From: Aureimonas sp. OT7
GTDB taxonomy: Bacteria; Pseudomonadota; Alphaproteobacteria; Rhizobiales; Rhizobiaceae
Assembly (NCBI RefSeq): GCF_014844055.1
Contig: NZ_CP062167.1
Coordinates: 2,579,501 to 2,643,500, forward strand
Reading direction: 5' to 3'
DNA length: 64,000 nt
The position numbers and the translations under genes were made by a program. The notes beneath the pieces were generated by a model. The model was not told the DNA's origin and made no database searches. It saw only the letters and a program-made list of their open reading frames with translations. This document shows, in pieces, positions 1-9,175 of this stretch. Within the stretch, counting starts at the first letter, position 1. Every line of letters begins with the position of its first letter.

Positions 1-642
1 GTCCACGGTAGCCGTCCAGCCGACAATGCCCCCCTGCGCGCGCACCATGTCCAGTGTCGCCTCCTTGAAGTGCGCAAAGTAGCTTTCCGTCGCGTCCTCG
101 GCGAGCAGACAGTCGTAGCCGCGGTCGTTGGCCTCGCGCATGGTCGTCTGCACGCAGACCTCGGTCGTTACGCCGGCCAGCACCAGCGCGGTGACGCCGA
201 AGCCTTCCAGGATCTCGGACAGGTCCGTCGCATGGAAGGCGCCCTTGCCCGGCTTGTCGATCACCGTTTCGCCCGGCAGCGGAAACAGTTCGGGCACGAT
301 CTCCGCGCCGGGCGCACCGGCCACAAGAATCCTGCCCATGGGCCCGATATCGCCGATACGCCGTCCCTCCGGCCCGCGCCGCCACTTGGCCGGCGGGCAG
401 TCCGACAGATCCGGGCGATGACATTCGCGCGTGTGGACGATGGGTGCGCCACGCGCACGAAACAGCTCTATCAGCCTGCGCGTTGCGGGCACGATGGCCC
501 GCAGCCGCGAAACGTCGTTGCCGAGGCTCTCGCCAAATCCGCCGGGCTCCAGAAAATCGCGCTGCATATCGATGACGATGAGCGCCACGCGCCCGTCCTC
601 GAAGCGGAATGGAGAAGGGCTTGCCGCGATCGTGCCCATCAT
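1..642 (-). CDS. Isochorismatase-like cysteine hydrolase, possibly triuret hydrolase-like (3' end cut by window)
   Basis: The first 214 codons of a cysteine hydrolase run off the left edge, so the C-terminus is missing. The family fold hydrolyses amide/ureido bonds in the cytoplasm with an Asp-Lys-Cys triad. All three are visible: D25 (VIDMQRDF), K130 (VIDKPGKG) and C163 (TTEVCVQTT). It shares whole stretches ([22 protein letters not shown]) with the second hydrolase of the operon at 2144-2845, so the two are paralogues. Pairs of this kind are known as biuret hydrolase (BiuH) and triuret hydrolase (TrtA); this copy is the more divergent and is a TrtA candidate by inference. The start overlaps the stop of the upstream ATPase gene (ATGATG over TGA), indicating translational coupling; the second ATG, at 639, is an alternative. 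Another ureide or amide substrate is possible. Confidence 0.85.
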   Translation of the reverse strand, partial: MMGTIAASPSPFRFEDGRVALIVIDMQRDFLEPGGFGESLGNDVSRLRAIVPATRRLIELFRARGAPIVHTRECHRPDLSDCPPAKWRRGPEGRRIGDIGPMGRILVAGAPGAEIVPELFPLPGETVIDKPGKGAFHATDLSEILEGFGVTALVLAGVTTEVCVQTTMREANDRGYDCLLAEDATESYFAHFKEATLDMVRAQGGIVGWTATVD

Positions 643-2147
643 CGATGCCCCGCCATGTGCCTGCCGATTTCCATCGGATCGGCCTTGCGGCCGCCTTCCG
701 TCTCAAAGACGATCCTGCCCTCGTGCATCACGAGGATACGGTCGGACAGGGCGATCACCTCATCCAGATCCTCGCTGACCAGCAACACCGCCGTTCCTTT
801 GTTGCGCGCCTTCAAAAGCGCCGCGCGGATATCGGCCACCGCGCCGAAATCCAGCCCGAAGCACGGATTGGCGACCACCAGCAATTCGGCATCGCCGTCC
901 AGTTCGCGGGCCAGTACGGTACGCTGCACATTGCCGCCCGAAAGAGTGGCGATGGGCGCGTCGGGAGACTGGGTCTTGATGGAATAGGCGGCAATCTGCG
1001 CCTCCGCGTAGCGGCGCATGCCGCGCCTGTCGACAAGGATACGCGCCCGCCCATCCGCATGCCGGTCGAAGCTGCGCAAGGCGAGATTTTCCATCACGCT
1101 CATCCGGCCGACGCAGGCATTGCGCAGCGGCTCTTCGGGCAGGACGCGCACGCCCATTGCCTGCGCCTGCGCGCGGCGGGCCTGGTATGGCGCACCGCCG
1201 ACATGGATGGCGCCGGAGGCCGGCGTAGTCTGGCCGGACAGCGTCTCCACCAGCACCGCCTGGCCGTTACCGGATATGCCGGCGATGCCGACGATTTCAC
1301 CGGCCCGCACCTCCAGCCTGTCGATATCGATGCCGCCGCGTTGCGGCCCGGCCTTGACGCCGCTGAGATCGAGGACGGCGCGCGCCTTGGCAGAGGCAGG
1401 CTCGGGCCGGGGCGCGGCCGCAAGATCGCGCTTGCCGATCATCATCTCTGCCATATCCGCCACCGACAAGGCATCGACGCGGCCATGCCCGGCCAGCCGG
1501 CCCCGGCGCAGCACGGTCACCTCGTCGCAGAAGCCCGTGACCTCCGGAAACTTGTGGCTGATCAGAAGAACGCCCAACCCCTCTTCGTTGGCGCGGCGAC
1601 GCAGAAACCCCAGCACGTCGCTTGCCTCGCCCGGGGTCAGCACGGATGTCGGCTCGTCGAGCACCAGGACCCGGGAGCCGAGATACAATTCCTTCAGGAT
1701 TTCGGTCTTCTGCCGTTCACCCGCCGACAGGCGATGCACGGGCACGTCCATCGGCACTTTCAGCGGCATATCGGCCATGAAGGCGGCCAGCTTTGCCCGC
1801 TCCTTGCGCCAATCCACGATGGCGGGCACATCCGGGCCGGCCATCACCAGATTTTCCAGAACGGTCATGGCCGGCACCAGGGTGAAATGCTGGTACACCA
1901 TGCCGATGCCGAGGCGGCGCGCATCGCGCGGGCTGGCCACTTCAACCTCGCGGTCGTCCATCAGGACGCTGCCCTCGTCGGCGCGGTAATAGCCGAGAAC
2001 GCATTTGACGAGGGTGGATTTGCCGGCGCCGTTCTCGCCCAGCAGGGCGTGGAACGTGCCGCGCCGCAGGCGCAGCGATACGCCATCCAGCGCCGTGAGG
2101 GCGCCGAAGCGCTTGGTCAGCCCCACCACCTCGAGCAGCGTCGTCAA
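639..2147 (-). CDS. ABC transporter double ATP-binding protein, BMP/nucleoside type
   Basis: This 502-residue protein has two tandem ABC domains and would energise the BMP-type importer encoded by the upstream genes of the same operon. Domain 1 has an intact Walker A (GENGAGKST, about residue 35), signature LSAGERQKT and Walker B ending LDEPTS. Domain 2 is degenerate: its P-loop reads GISGNGQAV without the usual lysine, and Walker B reads VVANP. Such asymmetry is usual in the RbsA/NupO-type family. I chose TTG at 2147 as start because GGAGG lies 7 bases upstream and the codon overlaps the stop of the preceding hydrolase gene as TTGA. An ATG about 130 bases further upstream would read through that gene. 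The downstream overlap with the next hydrolase gene supports one polycistronic message. Confidence 0.9.
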   Translation of the reverse strand: MTTLLEVVGLTKRFGALTALDGVSLRLRRGTFHALLGENGAGKSTLVKCVLGYYRADEGSVLMDDREVEVASPRDARRLGIGMVYQHFTLVPAMTVLENLVMAGPDVPAIVDWRKERAKLAAFMADMPLKVPMDVPVHRLSAGERQKTEILKELYLGSRVLVLDEPTSVLTPGEASDVLGFLRRRANEEGLGVLLISHKFPEVTGFCDEVTVLRRGRLAGHGRVDALSVADMAEMMIGKRDLAAAPRPEPASAKARAVLDLSGVKAGPQRGGIDIDRLEVRAGEIVGIAGISGNGQAVLVETLSGQTTPASGAIHVGGAPYQARRAQAQAMGVRVLPEEPLRNACVGRMSVMENLALRSFDRHADGRARILVDRRGMRRYAEAQIAAYSIKTQSPDAPIATLSGGNVQRTVLARELDGDAELLVVANPCFGLDFGAVADIRAALLKARNKGTAVLLVSEDLDEVIALSDRILVMHEGRIVFETEGGRKADPMEIGRHMAGHR

Positions 2148-2845
2148 CGCAGGGCCTCCAGCAGCGCGTCGCTGTGGGCCACAGCGCCGAAGACACCGCC
2201 CTGCATGGTCACCATGCGGATGGCCGCGTCGTGGTTGCTTCTGTCGGTGGCGCCGCAGCAATCTTCCAGGATGACGCATTCATAGCCGCGGTCGTTTGCT
2301 TCGCGCATGGTCGTATGCACGCAGACATCGGTGGTGATGCCCGTCAGCACGATGTTGCGGATTCCCCGCTGGTTCAGGATCAGCTCCAGATCCGTGGCAC
2401 AGAAGGAGCCCTTGCCCGGCTTGTCGATGACGACTTCGCCCGGCAAGGGCGCAAGCTCGGGGATGATTTCCCATCCCGGCTCGCCGCGCACCAGGATGCG
2501 CCCGCAGGGCCCCGGGTCGCCGATACCGGCGCCGATATTGCGCGAGCGCCAACGCTTGTTGGCCGGCAGGTCGGCAAGGTCTGGTCGGTGCCCCTCGCGC
2601 GTATGGATGATGTGGTAGCCGCCTGCCCGCATGGCCGCCATGACCCGTGCGATGGGTTCGATGGGCGCGCGCGTCAGCGACAGGTCGTAGCCCATTGCAT
2701 CGACATAACCGCCCTTGCCGCAAAAATCGGTCTGCATGTCGATGACGATCAGCGCCGTATTGTCCGGGCGCAGGCTTGCGTCGTAGGGCCAGGCATAGGG
2801 CTGCGAGGCGATGGTGCCCACGGTGGTGCTCGATGTCGTGTCCAT
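2144..2845 (-). CDS. biuH: Cysteine hydrolase resembling biuret amidohydrolase (BiuH)
   Basis: A complete 233-residue isochorismatase-like amidohydrolase. D36 (VIDMQTDF), K142 (IDKPGKG) and C175 (TTDVCVHTT) form the expected Asp-Lys-Cys triad. The N-terminal segment around [16 protein letters not shown] and the [19 protein letters not shown] stretch are, from memory, very close to rhizobial biuret hydrolase, which converts biuret to allophanate and ammonia in the cytoplasm. RutB-type ureidoacrylate hydrolases are the main alternative. The ATG at 2845 is preceded by AAGGAGG at good spacing; an in-frame start 15 codons upstream has no such site. It sits between the formamidase and the ABC ATPase genes, and its stop overlaps the ATPase start. 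No allophanate hydrolase is visible in the window; it may lie beyond the left edge. Confidence 0.85.
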   Translation of the reverse strand: MDTTSSTTVGTIASQPYAWPYDASLRPDNTALIVIDMQTDFCGKGGYVDAMGYDLSLTRAPIEPIARVMAAMRAGGYHIIHTREGHRPDLADLPANKRWRSRNIGAGIGDPGPCGRILVRGEPGWEIIPELAPLPGEVVIDKPGKGSFCATDLELILNQRGIRNIVLTGITTDVCVHTTMREANDRGYECVILEDCCGATDRSNHDAAIRMVTMQGGVFGAVAHSDALLEALR

Positions 2846-2858
2846 TGGGAGGGCCTCC

Positions 2859-3875
2859 TTATTCCGCCGCTTCGCGGGCCGGGCCGCCATAGCGGCGCGT
2901 CGGCGCGGCGAAGCCGAAGCCGGTTCCGTCCGTCACCTTCACGTCGTCTTCCCACGGCAGGCGATAGGTGCCCGCGGCAAGGTCGTGCATGTATGTGTAG
3001 GGGCAATCGCCGGCGCCGCCGGCCACGGCGACATAGCCGCGATGGCCGAGCTGGTAGATGTTGTTCTCCACGCCCCAATTGCGCCTTGCCTCGCGCACCA
3101 GGTCGGGCCGCACCTCGGCCGTGATGATCTCGTCCACCCGGCCGGTCGTGCCATGGGCGATGACCGTGCCGTCGAAATTGACGATCATGCCCTCGCCCAT
3201 GGAATCGAAGCTTCCGTCCGACCCGCACATGCAGACATTGGCCGTGACCATGAGATTGCAGAAGGCGTTGGCCTGGTTGGTGAACCGCCAGCTTTCCCGG
3301 ATCGGCGCGGTGTAACCGGCCGTCCGCAGCATGATCTCGGCCCCCTTGTAGGCGCATTCGCGCGCCATTTCCGGAAACATGCCGTCATGACAGATGATGA
3401 GAGCCAGCCTGGCGCCCCGGGGCCCGTCGATGACTGGAATGCCGAGGTTTCCGGGCTCCCACGGCTCCACCGGCACCCATGGGTGGAGCTTGCGATAATT
3501 CAGCCGGATTTCCCCGGTGTCGTCGATGACAAGCCCGGTATTGTAGGGCATGCCGCCGGGGTTCAGCTCCATGATGGAGAAGCAGCCCCAGATGGAGTTG
3601 TCGCGGCAGGCCTGCCGGAAGGCGGCAACCTCCGGCCCGTCGATACGGCACATGATGTCCGGGTTGGTGTCCATCGAAAGCCCGTGCAACGCGTATTCGG
3701 GAAACACGACAAGATCCATCGTGCCGAGGTTGCGCCGGGCTTTTGCCACCATGTCGACGATGCGCTGCGTCTGCGCGGCCAGATCGTCCTTCGTCACCAC
3801 GGTCGGCAATTGCAGTTGCACGCAGCCGATGACGACGCCGTTTTCCGATTTGTTGAGTCCTCCAAGGCCGTTCAT
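2859..3875 (-). CDS. amiF: Formamidase, AmiF-type nitrilase-superfamily amidase
   Basis: The 338-residue product matches formamidase (about 334 residues in Helicobacter) along its length. It hydrolyses formamide to formate and ammonia in the cytoplasm. The Glu-Lys-Cys triad is present: E in [10 protein letters not shown] (about residue 65), K in NYRKLHPW (about 136) and C in [10 protein letters not shown] (about 170). Further AmiF landmarks are [14 protein letters not shown] and [14 protein letters not shown] near the C-terminus. The ATG at 3875 has GGGAG 8 bases upstream. It lies 11 bases after the second permease gene and 13 before the biuret-hydrolase-like gene, so it is part of the operon. 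The company of two ureide hydrolases and an importer suggests use of small amides and ureides as nitrogen source. Confidence 0.92.
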   Translation of the reverse strand: MNGLGGLNKSENGVVIGCVQLQLPTVVTKDDLAAQTQRIVDMVAKARRNLGTMDLVVFPEYALHGLSMDTNPDIMCRIDGPEVAAFRQACRDNSIWGCFSIMELNPGGMPYNTGLVIDDTGEIRLNYRKLHPWVPVEPWEPGNLGIPVIDGPRGARLALIICHDGMFPEMARECAYKGAEIMLRTAGYTAPIRESWRFTNQANAFCNLMVTANVCMCGSDGSFDSMGEGMIVNFDGTVIAHGTTGRVDEIITAEVRPDLVREARRNWGVENNIYQLGHRGYVAVAGGAGDCPYTYMHDLAAGTYRLPWEDDVKVTDGTGFGFAAPTRRYGGPAREAAE

Positions 3876-3886
3876 GCCTGGTCTCC

Positions 3887-4810
3887 CTATCTGGTGATCG
3901 AAAGTTCGCGCGGGGCGCCGTCGAGGGCGCGGTCCGGCGAGGAAGTGAAGATGAGAATGGCGAGGGTGAGCACGTAGGGCGCCGCATAGAACAGGTAGTA
4001 GCCCTGCGTGACGCCGATGGACTGAAGCGCCGGGCCAAGCGCCCCGGCGCCGCCGAAGATCAGCGCTGCGCCGAGGCACGCCACGGGCCGCCACCTGGCG
4101 AAGATAACCAGCGCAACGGCGATCAGCCCCTGGCCGGATGAAATTCCCTCGTTCCAGCTTCCGGGGTAGTAGAGCGACAGATAGGCGCCGGCGACGCCGG
4201 CCATGAAGCCGCCGAAGGCCGTTGCCCCGATGCGCACCGGCAGGATCGGATAGCCCATCGCCCGTGCGGCGTCGCTGCTGTCGCCCACCATGCGCAGCAC
4301 CAGACCCAGCCGCGTGCGGCGAAAGACGAAGGCAATCACGAAGGCGAGCGCGATACCGATCAGGAACAGCGGGTTTACCTGCAGCGCCGCGCGCAGTTGC
4401 GGGCTGCCGGCCCAGAAGCCGAGGTCGATGGATGGCAGCATGGGCGCCGCCGGCTGGATCAGCGGCTTGCCGAGGAAGAATGCCAGCCCGGTGCCGAAAA
4501 GCATCAGCGCAATGCCCACGGCAATGTCGTTGACCCGCGGCAGCGAGCATAGAGCGCCGTGAAGCAGGCCGAACAGCGTTCCGGCAAGTCCGGCCGCCAG
4601 CACGCCCGTCCAGGGAGAACCCGTCAGGAGCGAGCCGCCGTAGCCGGCCATGGCCCCGAAGACGAGTGTGCCTTCCAGACCGAGATTGATGCGGCCGCTT
4701 TTCTCGGTCACGCATTCGCCGAGGCTGACGAACAGGAATGGGGTGGAAACGCGGATCGCGCCGCCAAGAACCGCAATCAGCACGCCCCACAGGCCGAGAT
4801 CGCCGCTCAT
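3887..4810 (-). CDS. ABC transporter permease, BMP/nucleoside type (second subunit)
   Basis: A 307-residue inner-membrane permease of the BPD_transp_2 (ribose/branched-chain) family, with about eight to nine hydrophobic segments. The conserved EKSGRINLGLEG stretch near residue 40 and the PG-rich SLYYPGSWNEGISSGQG region near 210 are typical of the second permease of BMP-type nucleoside importers. The start ATG at 4810 overlaps the stop of the first permease gene as ATGA, so the two subunits are made together, and they should form the transmembrane heterodimer. The substrate is not evident from this chain alone. The operon context favours a purine, ureide or related nitrogenous compound. Confidence 0.9.
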   Translation of the reverse strand: MSGDLGLWGVLIAVLGGAIRVSTPFLFVSLGECVTEKSGRINLGLEGTLVFGAMAGYGGSLLTGSPWTGVLAAGLAGTLFGLLHGALCSLPRVNDIAVGIALMLFGTGLAFFLGKPLIQPAAPMLPSIDLGFWAGSPQLRAALQVNPLFLIGIALAFVIAFVFRRTRLGLVLRMVGDSSDAARAMGYPILPVRIGATAFGGFMAGVAGAYLSLYYPGSWNEGISSGQGLIAVALVIFARWRPVACLGAALIFGGAGALGPALQSIGVTQGYYLFYAAPYVLTLAILIFTSSPDRALDGAPRELSITR

Positions 4811-5916
4811 CGTCCGGCCTCCGTGGATGCGGCCCGGCGGGGCACCAGCCGGCCTGACAGGGTTTCGGAGGCCAGCATGGCGATGAACAGGATGCCCTGA
4901 AGCACCAGCATGGTAGCGTCGGGAAGCTGCATTCGGCGTTGAACCAGCCCACCGGCCGCGTCGATACCGCCGATCAGGATGGCCATCGGAATGATGGCAA
5001 GCGGGTTCTGTCGTGCCAGGAAGGCGACGAGGATGCCGGTATAGCCATAGCCGGCAATCAGCGCCGCATTGGCATTTCCGTGAATGGCAGCAACGTCGAT
5101 CATGCCGGCGATGCCGGCCGCCGCCCCGCCCGCCATGCAGAACAGCACGATGAGCCGTCCGACGGGCAGGCCCTGTACGGCGGCGGCGCGCGGATTGCCG
5201 CCGGCGATGCGCGCCGCAAAACCGAAGCTCGTGCGCCCGATGACGAATGCCGAAACAAGGCAGGCCAGCGTTCCGATGACGAAGCCCCAATGCACGTCCA
5301 GCCCCGGCATCGCGCCGATGCGGAACTCGGCAGGCAAAGGCAGGGTCGACGGCTTGTTGAGGCTTGCGGGGTCGCGCAGCGGCCCTTCCACCATGTGGTT
5401 GAACAGCGCAATGGCGATATAGGCAAAGAGCAGGCTGGCGATCGTTTCGTTCACGCCGCGCCGCACGCGCAACAGGCCGACGCAGCCGATCCACAGGCCA
5501 CCGGCCAGCGCTCCGGCCATGGCCATCAGGGCAATCGCCGGCAAGGCCGGCATTCCGGAAAGGGCCGCCCCGGTGACGGCGGCGGCAAGGCCGCCCAGCA
5601 CGAAGGCGCCCTCGCCGCCGATGACGATCAGGCCGAGCTGGGCCGGCAGGGCTACGCACAAGGCCGTCAGCAGCAGCGGCGCAGCACGTTGCAGCGTATT
5701 GGACACGGAAAACTGCGTGCCGAAACCGCCACGCCAGACCAGTTGGTAGAACTCGATCGGCGATTTGCCGAAGGCCAGCAGGAACAGGCCGAACAGAAGC
5801 AGCCCGGCCAGGAGTGCCAGCAGCGGCAGCACCACCGCCTCCACCCGTGCGGCCTGCCGCTCCGGCAAGGCAAAGCCGCGCCTTGCGGCCGTCGCGCTCT
5901 GCATGATGCTCGTCAT
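4807..5916 (-). CDS. ABC transporter permease, BMP/nucleoside type (first subunit)
   Basis: A 369-residue BPD_transp_2 permease with an N-terminal cytoplasmic stretch of about 25 residues and roughly eight to nine membrane segments starting near residue 28. The GEGAFVLGGLAAAVTG and VRRGVNETIASLLFAYIA segments are characteristic of the longer permease of BMP-type importers. It starts 16 bases after the binding-protein gene and overlaps the next permease gene by four bases. The ATG at 5916 has only a weak GGGG ribosome site, and an internal ATG four codons on is possible. It should pair with the 307-residue permease and the double ATPase at 639-2147. Confidence 0.9.
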   Translation of the reverse strand: MTSIMQSATAARRGFALPERQAARVEAVVLPLLALLAGLLLFGLFLLAFGKSPIEFYQLVWRGGFGTQFSVSNTLQRAAPLLLTALCVALPAQLGLIVIGGEGAFVLGGLAAAVTGAALSGMPALPAIALMAMAGALAGGLWIGCVGLLRVRRGVNETIASLLFAYIAIALFNHMVEGPLRDPASLNKPSTLPLPAEFRIGAMPGLDVHWGFVIGTLACLVSAFVIGRTSFGFAARIAGGNPRAAAVQGLPVGRLIVLFCMAGGAAAGIAGMIDVAAIHGNANAALIAGYGYTGILVAFLARQNPLAIIPMAILIGGIDAAGGLVQRRMQLPDATMLVLQGILFIAMLASETLSGRLVPRRAASTEAGR

Positions 5917-5932
5917 CGCAGTGCCCCTGCCG

Positions 5933-7045
5933 TCAGGAGGTCGAGCCGACGACGCCTTCGACCAGGTAGTCCATGCTCTCCAGCTCGATCGCCGTTTCCG
6001 GATAGTCCGTGCCCGCCGCGACGATCTCGTTGCCGCGATTGTCCTTCAGCGGACCCTTGATGATGGCGTAGCCGCCCTTCATCATCTCGTCGCGCACGGC
6101 GTCGGCCTGACGCCGCGCCGCATCGCCCACCATTGCGCCGTAGGGGCTGGATTTGACGAAGCCCTCGGCAAGGCCGCCCCGTACGAAGTTGGGCAGCGGC
6201 TCTCCAGCCAGGGCCTTCTCGACGAAGGATCGGTAGACATTGGCCCAGTTCCACTCCGCGCCGGTCAGATAATGCTCCGGCGCCAGCGCCGCCTGGCTGG
6301 TGTGGTAGCCGCAGACGAAGACGCCGCGCGCGGCGGCGGCCTGCGTCAGCACCTTCGGCCCATCGACATGGCAGGTGATAACGTCCACGCCCTGGTCGGC
6401 CAGCGCGTTGACGGCCTCTGCCTCCTTCACCGGCATCGACCAGTCACCCGTAAAGATCACCTGCGTCTGGATCGAAGGGTCGACGCTGCGCGCACCAAGG
6501 GTAAACGAGTTGATGTTCAGTAGCACCTGCGGAATGGGCTTTGCGGCGATGAAGCCGAGCTTCTTCGATTTGGTCTGGTGCCCGGCCACGATGCCGGACA
6601 GATACTGCGCCATGCCGATATAGCCGAAATACGAGCCGGCATTCGTGGGGTCGCTCTCGCTCCACAATCCACCGCAATGGCGGAACTGGACATCGGGGTT
6701 GGCATCGGCCGCCTGCAGCACGAAGGGCTTGTAGTAACCGAAGGATGTCGGAAACAGGAGCTGCGCGCCGTCCAGCTCGATCATCGACTGCATCGACCGC
6801 ACGACGGCGTCGCTTTCCGGCACGTTCTCTTCTTCCAGCACCGTTACGCCGGCGATGTCCTTCACCGCTGCGGCGCCCTCGGCGTGCGCCTGATTGTATC
6901 CGAAGTCGTCGCGCGGCCCGACATAGAGAAAGCCGACGGTCATGTCGGCGGCAAAGGCGGGCGTGATCCGCCCCAGCGCCGGCATCAGCGCCATCGAGCC
7001 GGCAGCGGTCAGAAGGCGGCGGCGATTGAGGATGAAGGATGACAT
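5933..7045 (-). CDS. BMP-family ABC transporter substrate-binding protein
   Basis: The 370-residue precursor belongs to the basic-membrane-protein (Bmp/PnrA) family of periplasmic receptors. Residues 1-32 form an export signal with an arginine-rich start (NRRRLLTAAGS) that resembles a Tat signal, ending at PAFAAD. The mature part opens with VGFLYVGPRDDFGYNQAH, the usual first strand and ligand loop of this family, and GADYPETAI-like C-terminal features follow. It is the first gene of the operon. The ATG at 7045 is preceded by GGAGAG; an upstream in-frame start 40 codons earlier has neither a ribosome site nor signal-like sequence. Relatives bind nucleosides or purine-type ligands. The downstream ureide hydrolases suggest the ligand is a nitrogen-rich compound, but this is inference. 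Confidence 0.92.
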   Translation of the reverse strand: MSSFILNRRRLLTAAGSMALMPALGRITPAFAADMTVGFLYVGPRDDFGYNQAHAEGAAAVKDIAGVTVLEEENVPESDAVVRSMQSMIELDGAQLLFPTSFGYYKPFVLQAADANPDVQFRHCGGLWSESDPTNAGSYFGYIGMAQYLSGIVAGHQTKSKKLGFIAAKPIPQVLLNINSFTLGARSVDPSIQTQVIFTGDWSMPVKEAEAVNALADQGVDVITCHVDGPKVLTQAAAARGVFVCGYHTSQAALAPEHYLTGAEWNWANVYRSFVEKALAGEPLPNFVRGGLAEGFVKSSPYGAMVGDAARRQADAVRDEMMKGGYAIIKGPLKDNRGNEIVAAGTDYPETAIELESMDYLVEGVVGSTS

Positions 7046-7168
7046 GGGGCTCTCCGGCGGGTTTCGATCTCTCGCCGGCAATTGCATGCAATGCGCGTGC
7101 CAAAACCGCTCACTGCTGCCATAACAATGATTTAGGAACATCCATGCCCGTCGGCCGAATTGCATAAT

Positions 7169-7183
7169 GCCTATTTTATAGGC
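7169..7183. promoter_or_regulatory. Short palindrome in the BMP operon promoter region
   Basis: A perfect inverted repeat, GCCTAT and ATAGGC around a TTT centre, lies about 125 bases upstream of the binding-protein start in an A+T-rich patch of an otherwise GC-rich intergenic region. The minus strand reads TATAAAAT across it, which could be a -10 element. It is a plausible operator or promoter core for the minus-strand operon, but no regulator gene is adjacent and no convincing -35 was found. The rest of 7046-7284 shows no gene. Confidence 0.3.
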
Positions 7184-7284
7184 GGATTGTCGATAATTGT
7201 GCTGCCGCGCTTGGATAATTCGCGCGGCTTAGCAACAGTAATTGACTCGCCGAACCTGCGGCGCTTAAACGCCAACCTCAAGAG

Positions 7285-7316
7285 ATCGTGAGCTGATGGT
7301 GCTATCTGCTCACGAT
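7285..7316. promoter_or_regulatory. Inverted repeat immediately upstream of the MFS gene ribosome site
   Basis: ATCGTGAGC and its exact complement GCTCACGAT are separated by 14 bases and end 4 bases before the GGAGG of the MFS gene. A 9-bp perfect repeat here could be an operator for a dimeric regulator or an RNA hairpin beside the ribosome site. No poly-T run follows, so a terminator is unlikely. Confidence 0.4.
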
Positions 7317-7335
7317 AAACGGAGGTTTGTTCTAC

Positions 7336-8700
7336 ATGACGGTCAGCAAGGATGCCGAAGGAGCGATCGGAGGCGATCGCTGTCGGGCTGCACGGGGAAA
7401 GGCGCCATCCGGCGCCACCAAGGTTCGTTACTTCGTATTGTTCATGTGTTTCGTCGGCCTGACGATCAATTATCTCGACCGCGCCAACATGAGCGTCGCG
7501 CTGCCGTTCATCGACGAAGAGCTCGGTCTCAACCTGACGAACACACAGAAAGGCCTGATCCTCGGCGCGTTCTTCTGGGCCTATGACGGGATGATGCTGC
7601 TGGCCGGCTGGCTGACCGACAAGCTCGGCGCGCGCAAGAGCTTTTCGCTGGCCGCCGTCTGGTGGTCGGTGTTCACCGCACTGACGCCGCTGGCCAACAG
7701 CTTCTGGAGCTTCTTCGCGGTGCGCTTCATGCTGGGTGCCGGCGAGGCTCCCGCCTACCCGTCGTCCACCAAGGCCGCGTCGCGCTGGTTTCCCACCAGT
7801 GAGCGCGCCTTTGCAACGGCCGTCATCGATTCCGGCTCGCGTGTCGGCACGGTGCTGGCCCTGCCTATCGTGACCGCCATCATGGCGTTCGCCACCTGGC
7901 ACTATTCCTTCGTCATTCTGGGAGTGGTCGGCATCGTCTGGGCATTGGCCTGGTACGTCACCTACCGCGATCCGGAGGAACAACCCCGCGCCAATGCGCT
8001 GGAACTCCAGTACATCGCCGACAATGGCGGGCGCTCGGAACAGAACGATGACCCCGCGGCGCTCGCTGTTCGCTGGGGCGATCTTTTCCGTTACCGCACG
8101 GTCTGGGGCATGATGGTGGGCTTCTTCTGCCTCAACTTCGTGATCTATTTCTTCCTGACGTGGTTCCCCAGCTACCTGAAGACGGCGCGGGGGCTGAACC
8201 TCGCGGAGCTCGGGCTCTACGGCATGCTGCCGGGCCTTGCCGCCGTGGTCACCGCATGGGCCGCCGGCCTTCTGGCCGACCGCGCGATCCGCAACGGGGC
8301 CGATGTCACGCTGGTGCGCAAGACGGTCATGGTCGGCGGCATGCTGGGCGGCGCCGCCATCCTGCCCGCGGCGCTGGTGGAGTCTCTCGCCGCCGCGCTG
8401 TTCTTCCTGGCGGTGTCCTACAGCAGCCTTGCCGTCGCGGCCACCGGCATCTGGTCCTTGCCCGCGGATGTCGCGCCAAGTTCCAGGCATGTCGCCTCCA
8501 TCGGCGGCATCCAGAACTTCGCCTCCAACATTGCCGGCATCATCAGCCCGTTCCTGTTCGGCTGGCTGCTCGACATGTTCGGCGGCAGCTACACGCCGTC
8601 CTTCATGATGGCGGCGGTGATGGCGCTGGTGGGGGCGTTCTCCTACGCATTCGTCGTTGGCCGCGCGGAACCCCTGCCCGCTCTTGCCCCACGTCGCTAA
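7336..8700 (+). CDS. MFS transporter, anion:cation symporter (ACS) family
   Basis: A 454-residue inner-membrane carrier of the major facilitator superfamily with about 12 hydrophobic segments. The opening NYLDRANMSVALPF, the DKLGARKSF loop between segments 2 and 3, and GAGEAPAYPSSTKAASRWFP in segment 4 are hallmarks of the ACS family, which includes glucarate, galactonate and phthalate carriers. An organic anion, probably a sugar acid, is the expected substrate. I placed the start at ATG 7336 with GGAGG ten bases upstream; TTG at 7327 is an alternative three codons earlier. The gene stands alone, preceded by an inverted repeat and followed by a strong hairpin, and diverges from the BMP operon. 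Confidence 0.88.
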   Translation: MTVSKDAEGAIGGDRCRAARGKAPSGATKVRYFVLFMCFVGLTINYLDRANMSVALPFIDEELGLNLTNTQKGLILGAFFWAYDGMMLLAGWLTDKLGARKSFSLAAVWWSVFTALTPLANSFWSFFAVRFMLGAGEAPAYPSSTKAASRWFPTSERAFATAVIDSGSRVGTVLALPIVTAIMAFATWHYSFVILGVVGIVWALAWYVTYRDPEEQPRANALELQYIADNGGRSEQNDDPAALAVRWGDLFRYRTVWGMMVGFFCLNFVIYFFLTWFPSYLKTARGLNLAELGLYGMLPGLAAVVTAWAAGLLADRAIRNGADVTLVRKTVMVGGMLGGAAILPAALVESLAAALFFLAVSYSSLAVAATGIWSLPADVAPSSRHVASIGGIQNFASNIAGIISPFLFGWLLDMFGGSYTPSFMMAAVMALVGAFSYAFVVGRAEPLPALAPRR

Positions 8701-8708
8701 AGCGGATG

Positions 8709-8733
8709 GCGTCCGGCCCTTCAGGCCGGACGC
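8709..8733. terminator. Strong hairpin between convergent genes
   Basis: A perfect 10-bp stem (GCGTCCGGCC with its complement) closes a five-base loop, 8 bases after the MFS stop and 10 bases before the end of the convergent GNAT gene. There is no clear T-run, so its action may be weak or bidirectional; position and stem stability support a terminator role. Confidence 0.6.
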
Positions 8734-8743
8734 CGCATCCCGA

Positions 8744-9052
8744 TCAGGATTTGCGCAGAACGTCCTGCCACTCCGGATGGCGGGCGATCTGCGCCTTCGC
8801 AAAGGGGCATAGCGGCAGGATGGTAATACCTTCGCGGCGTGCGTCCTCTACCGCGCGTTGCACCAGCCGCTGCCCTACATGCCGGCCCCGAAGTGCATCC
8901 GGAACGCCCGTATGGTCGATGATGATCATCGTTTCGCCGGCGCGGCTGTAGGTCATTTCCGCCTCGACGCCATCGACGACAAGGACGTACCGCCCCTTGG
9001 AGGGCCCATCCTGCCGTTCGATCTGCCCGGCCCCAGCCCTATCCTCGCTCAT
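8744..9052 (-). CDS. Small GNAT-family N-acetyltransferase (YjdJ-like)
   Basis: A 102-residue single-domain protein of the short GCN5-related acetyltransferase class. The acetyl-CoA binding motif reads RGRHVGQRLVQRAVEDAR near residue 58, matching Q/RxxGxG/A. The short length and the TYSRAGETMIIIDHTGVP stretch before it are typical of the YjdJ/NATD1 subfamily, whose substrates are mostly unknown. The ATG at 9052 has a good GGAGAC-type ribosome site; an upstream in-frame ATG 13 codons earlier lacks one. It is a lone gene and convergent with the MFS gene. Cytoplasmic. Confidence 0.85.
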   Translation of the reverse strand: MSEDRAGAGQIERQDGPSKGRYVLVVDGVEAEMTYSRAGETMIIIDHTGVPDALRGRHVGQRLVQRAVEDARREGITILPLCPFAKAQIARHPEWQDVLRKS

Positions 9053-9175
9053 GATGTCTCCTTCGCTTGCCCGGTGCGGGTGCTGCCTCACAGGATATGA
9101 GACGCCGCCGGCCGCGCAAAGGGCCGTGATCTGCCACAGAGCGTCCCGTGGCGGGGAACGGTACGCCCGGAAGTG

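Noticed and set aside
609..2285. Long plus-strand ORF of 558 codons opposite the ABC ATPase
   Set aside because: Composition is rich in His, Gln, Arg and Ala with no recognisable motif, while the minus strand encodes a clear double ATPase. It is an antisense shadow typical of high-GC DNA.
7171..8802. Minus-strand ORF of 543 codons opposite the MFS gene
   Set aside because: Low-complexity His/Gly/Arg sequence with no domain; the plus strand encodes a well-conserved carrier with a ribosome site.
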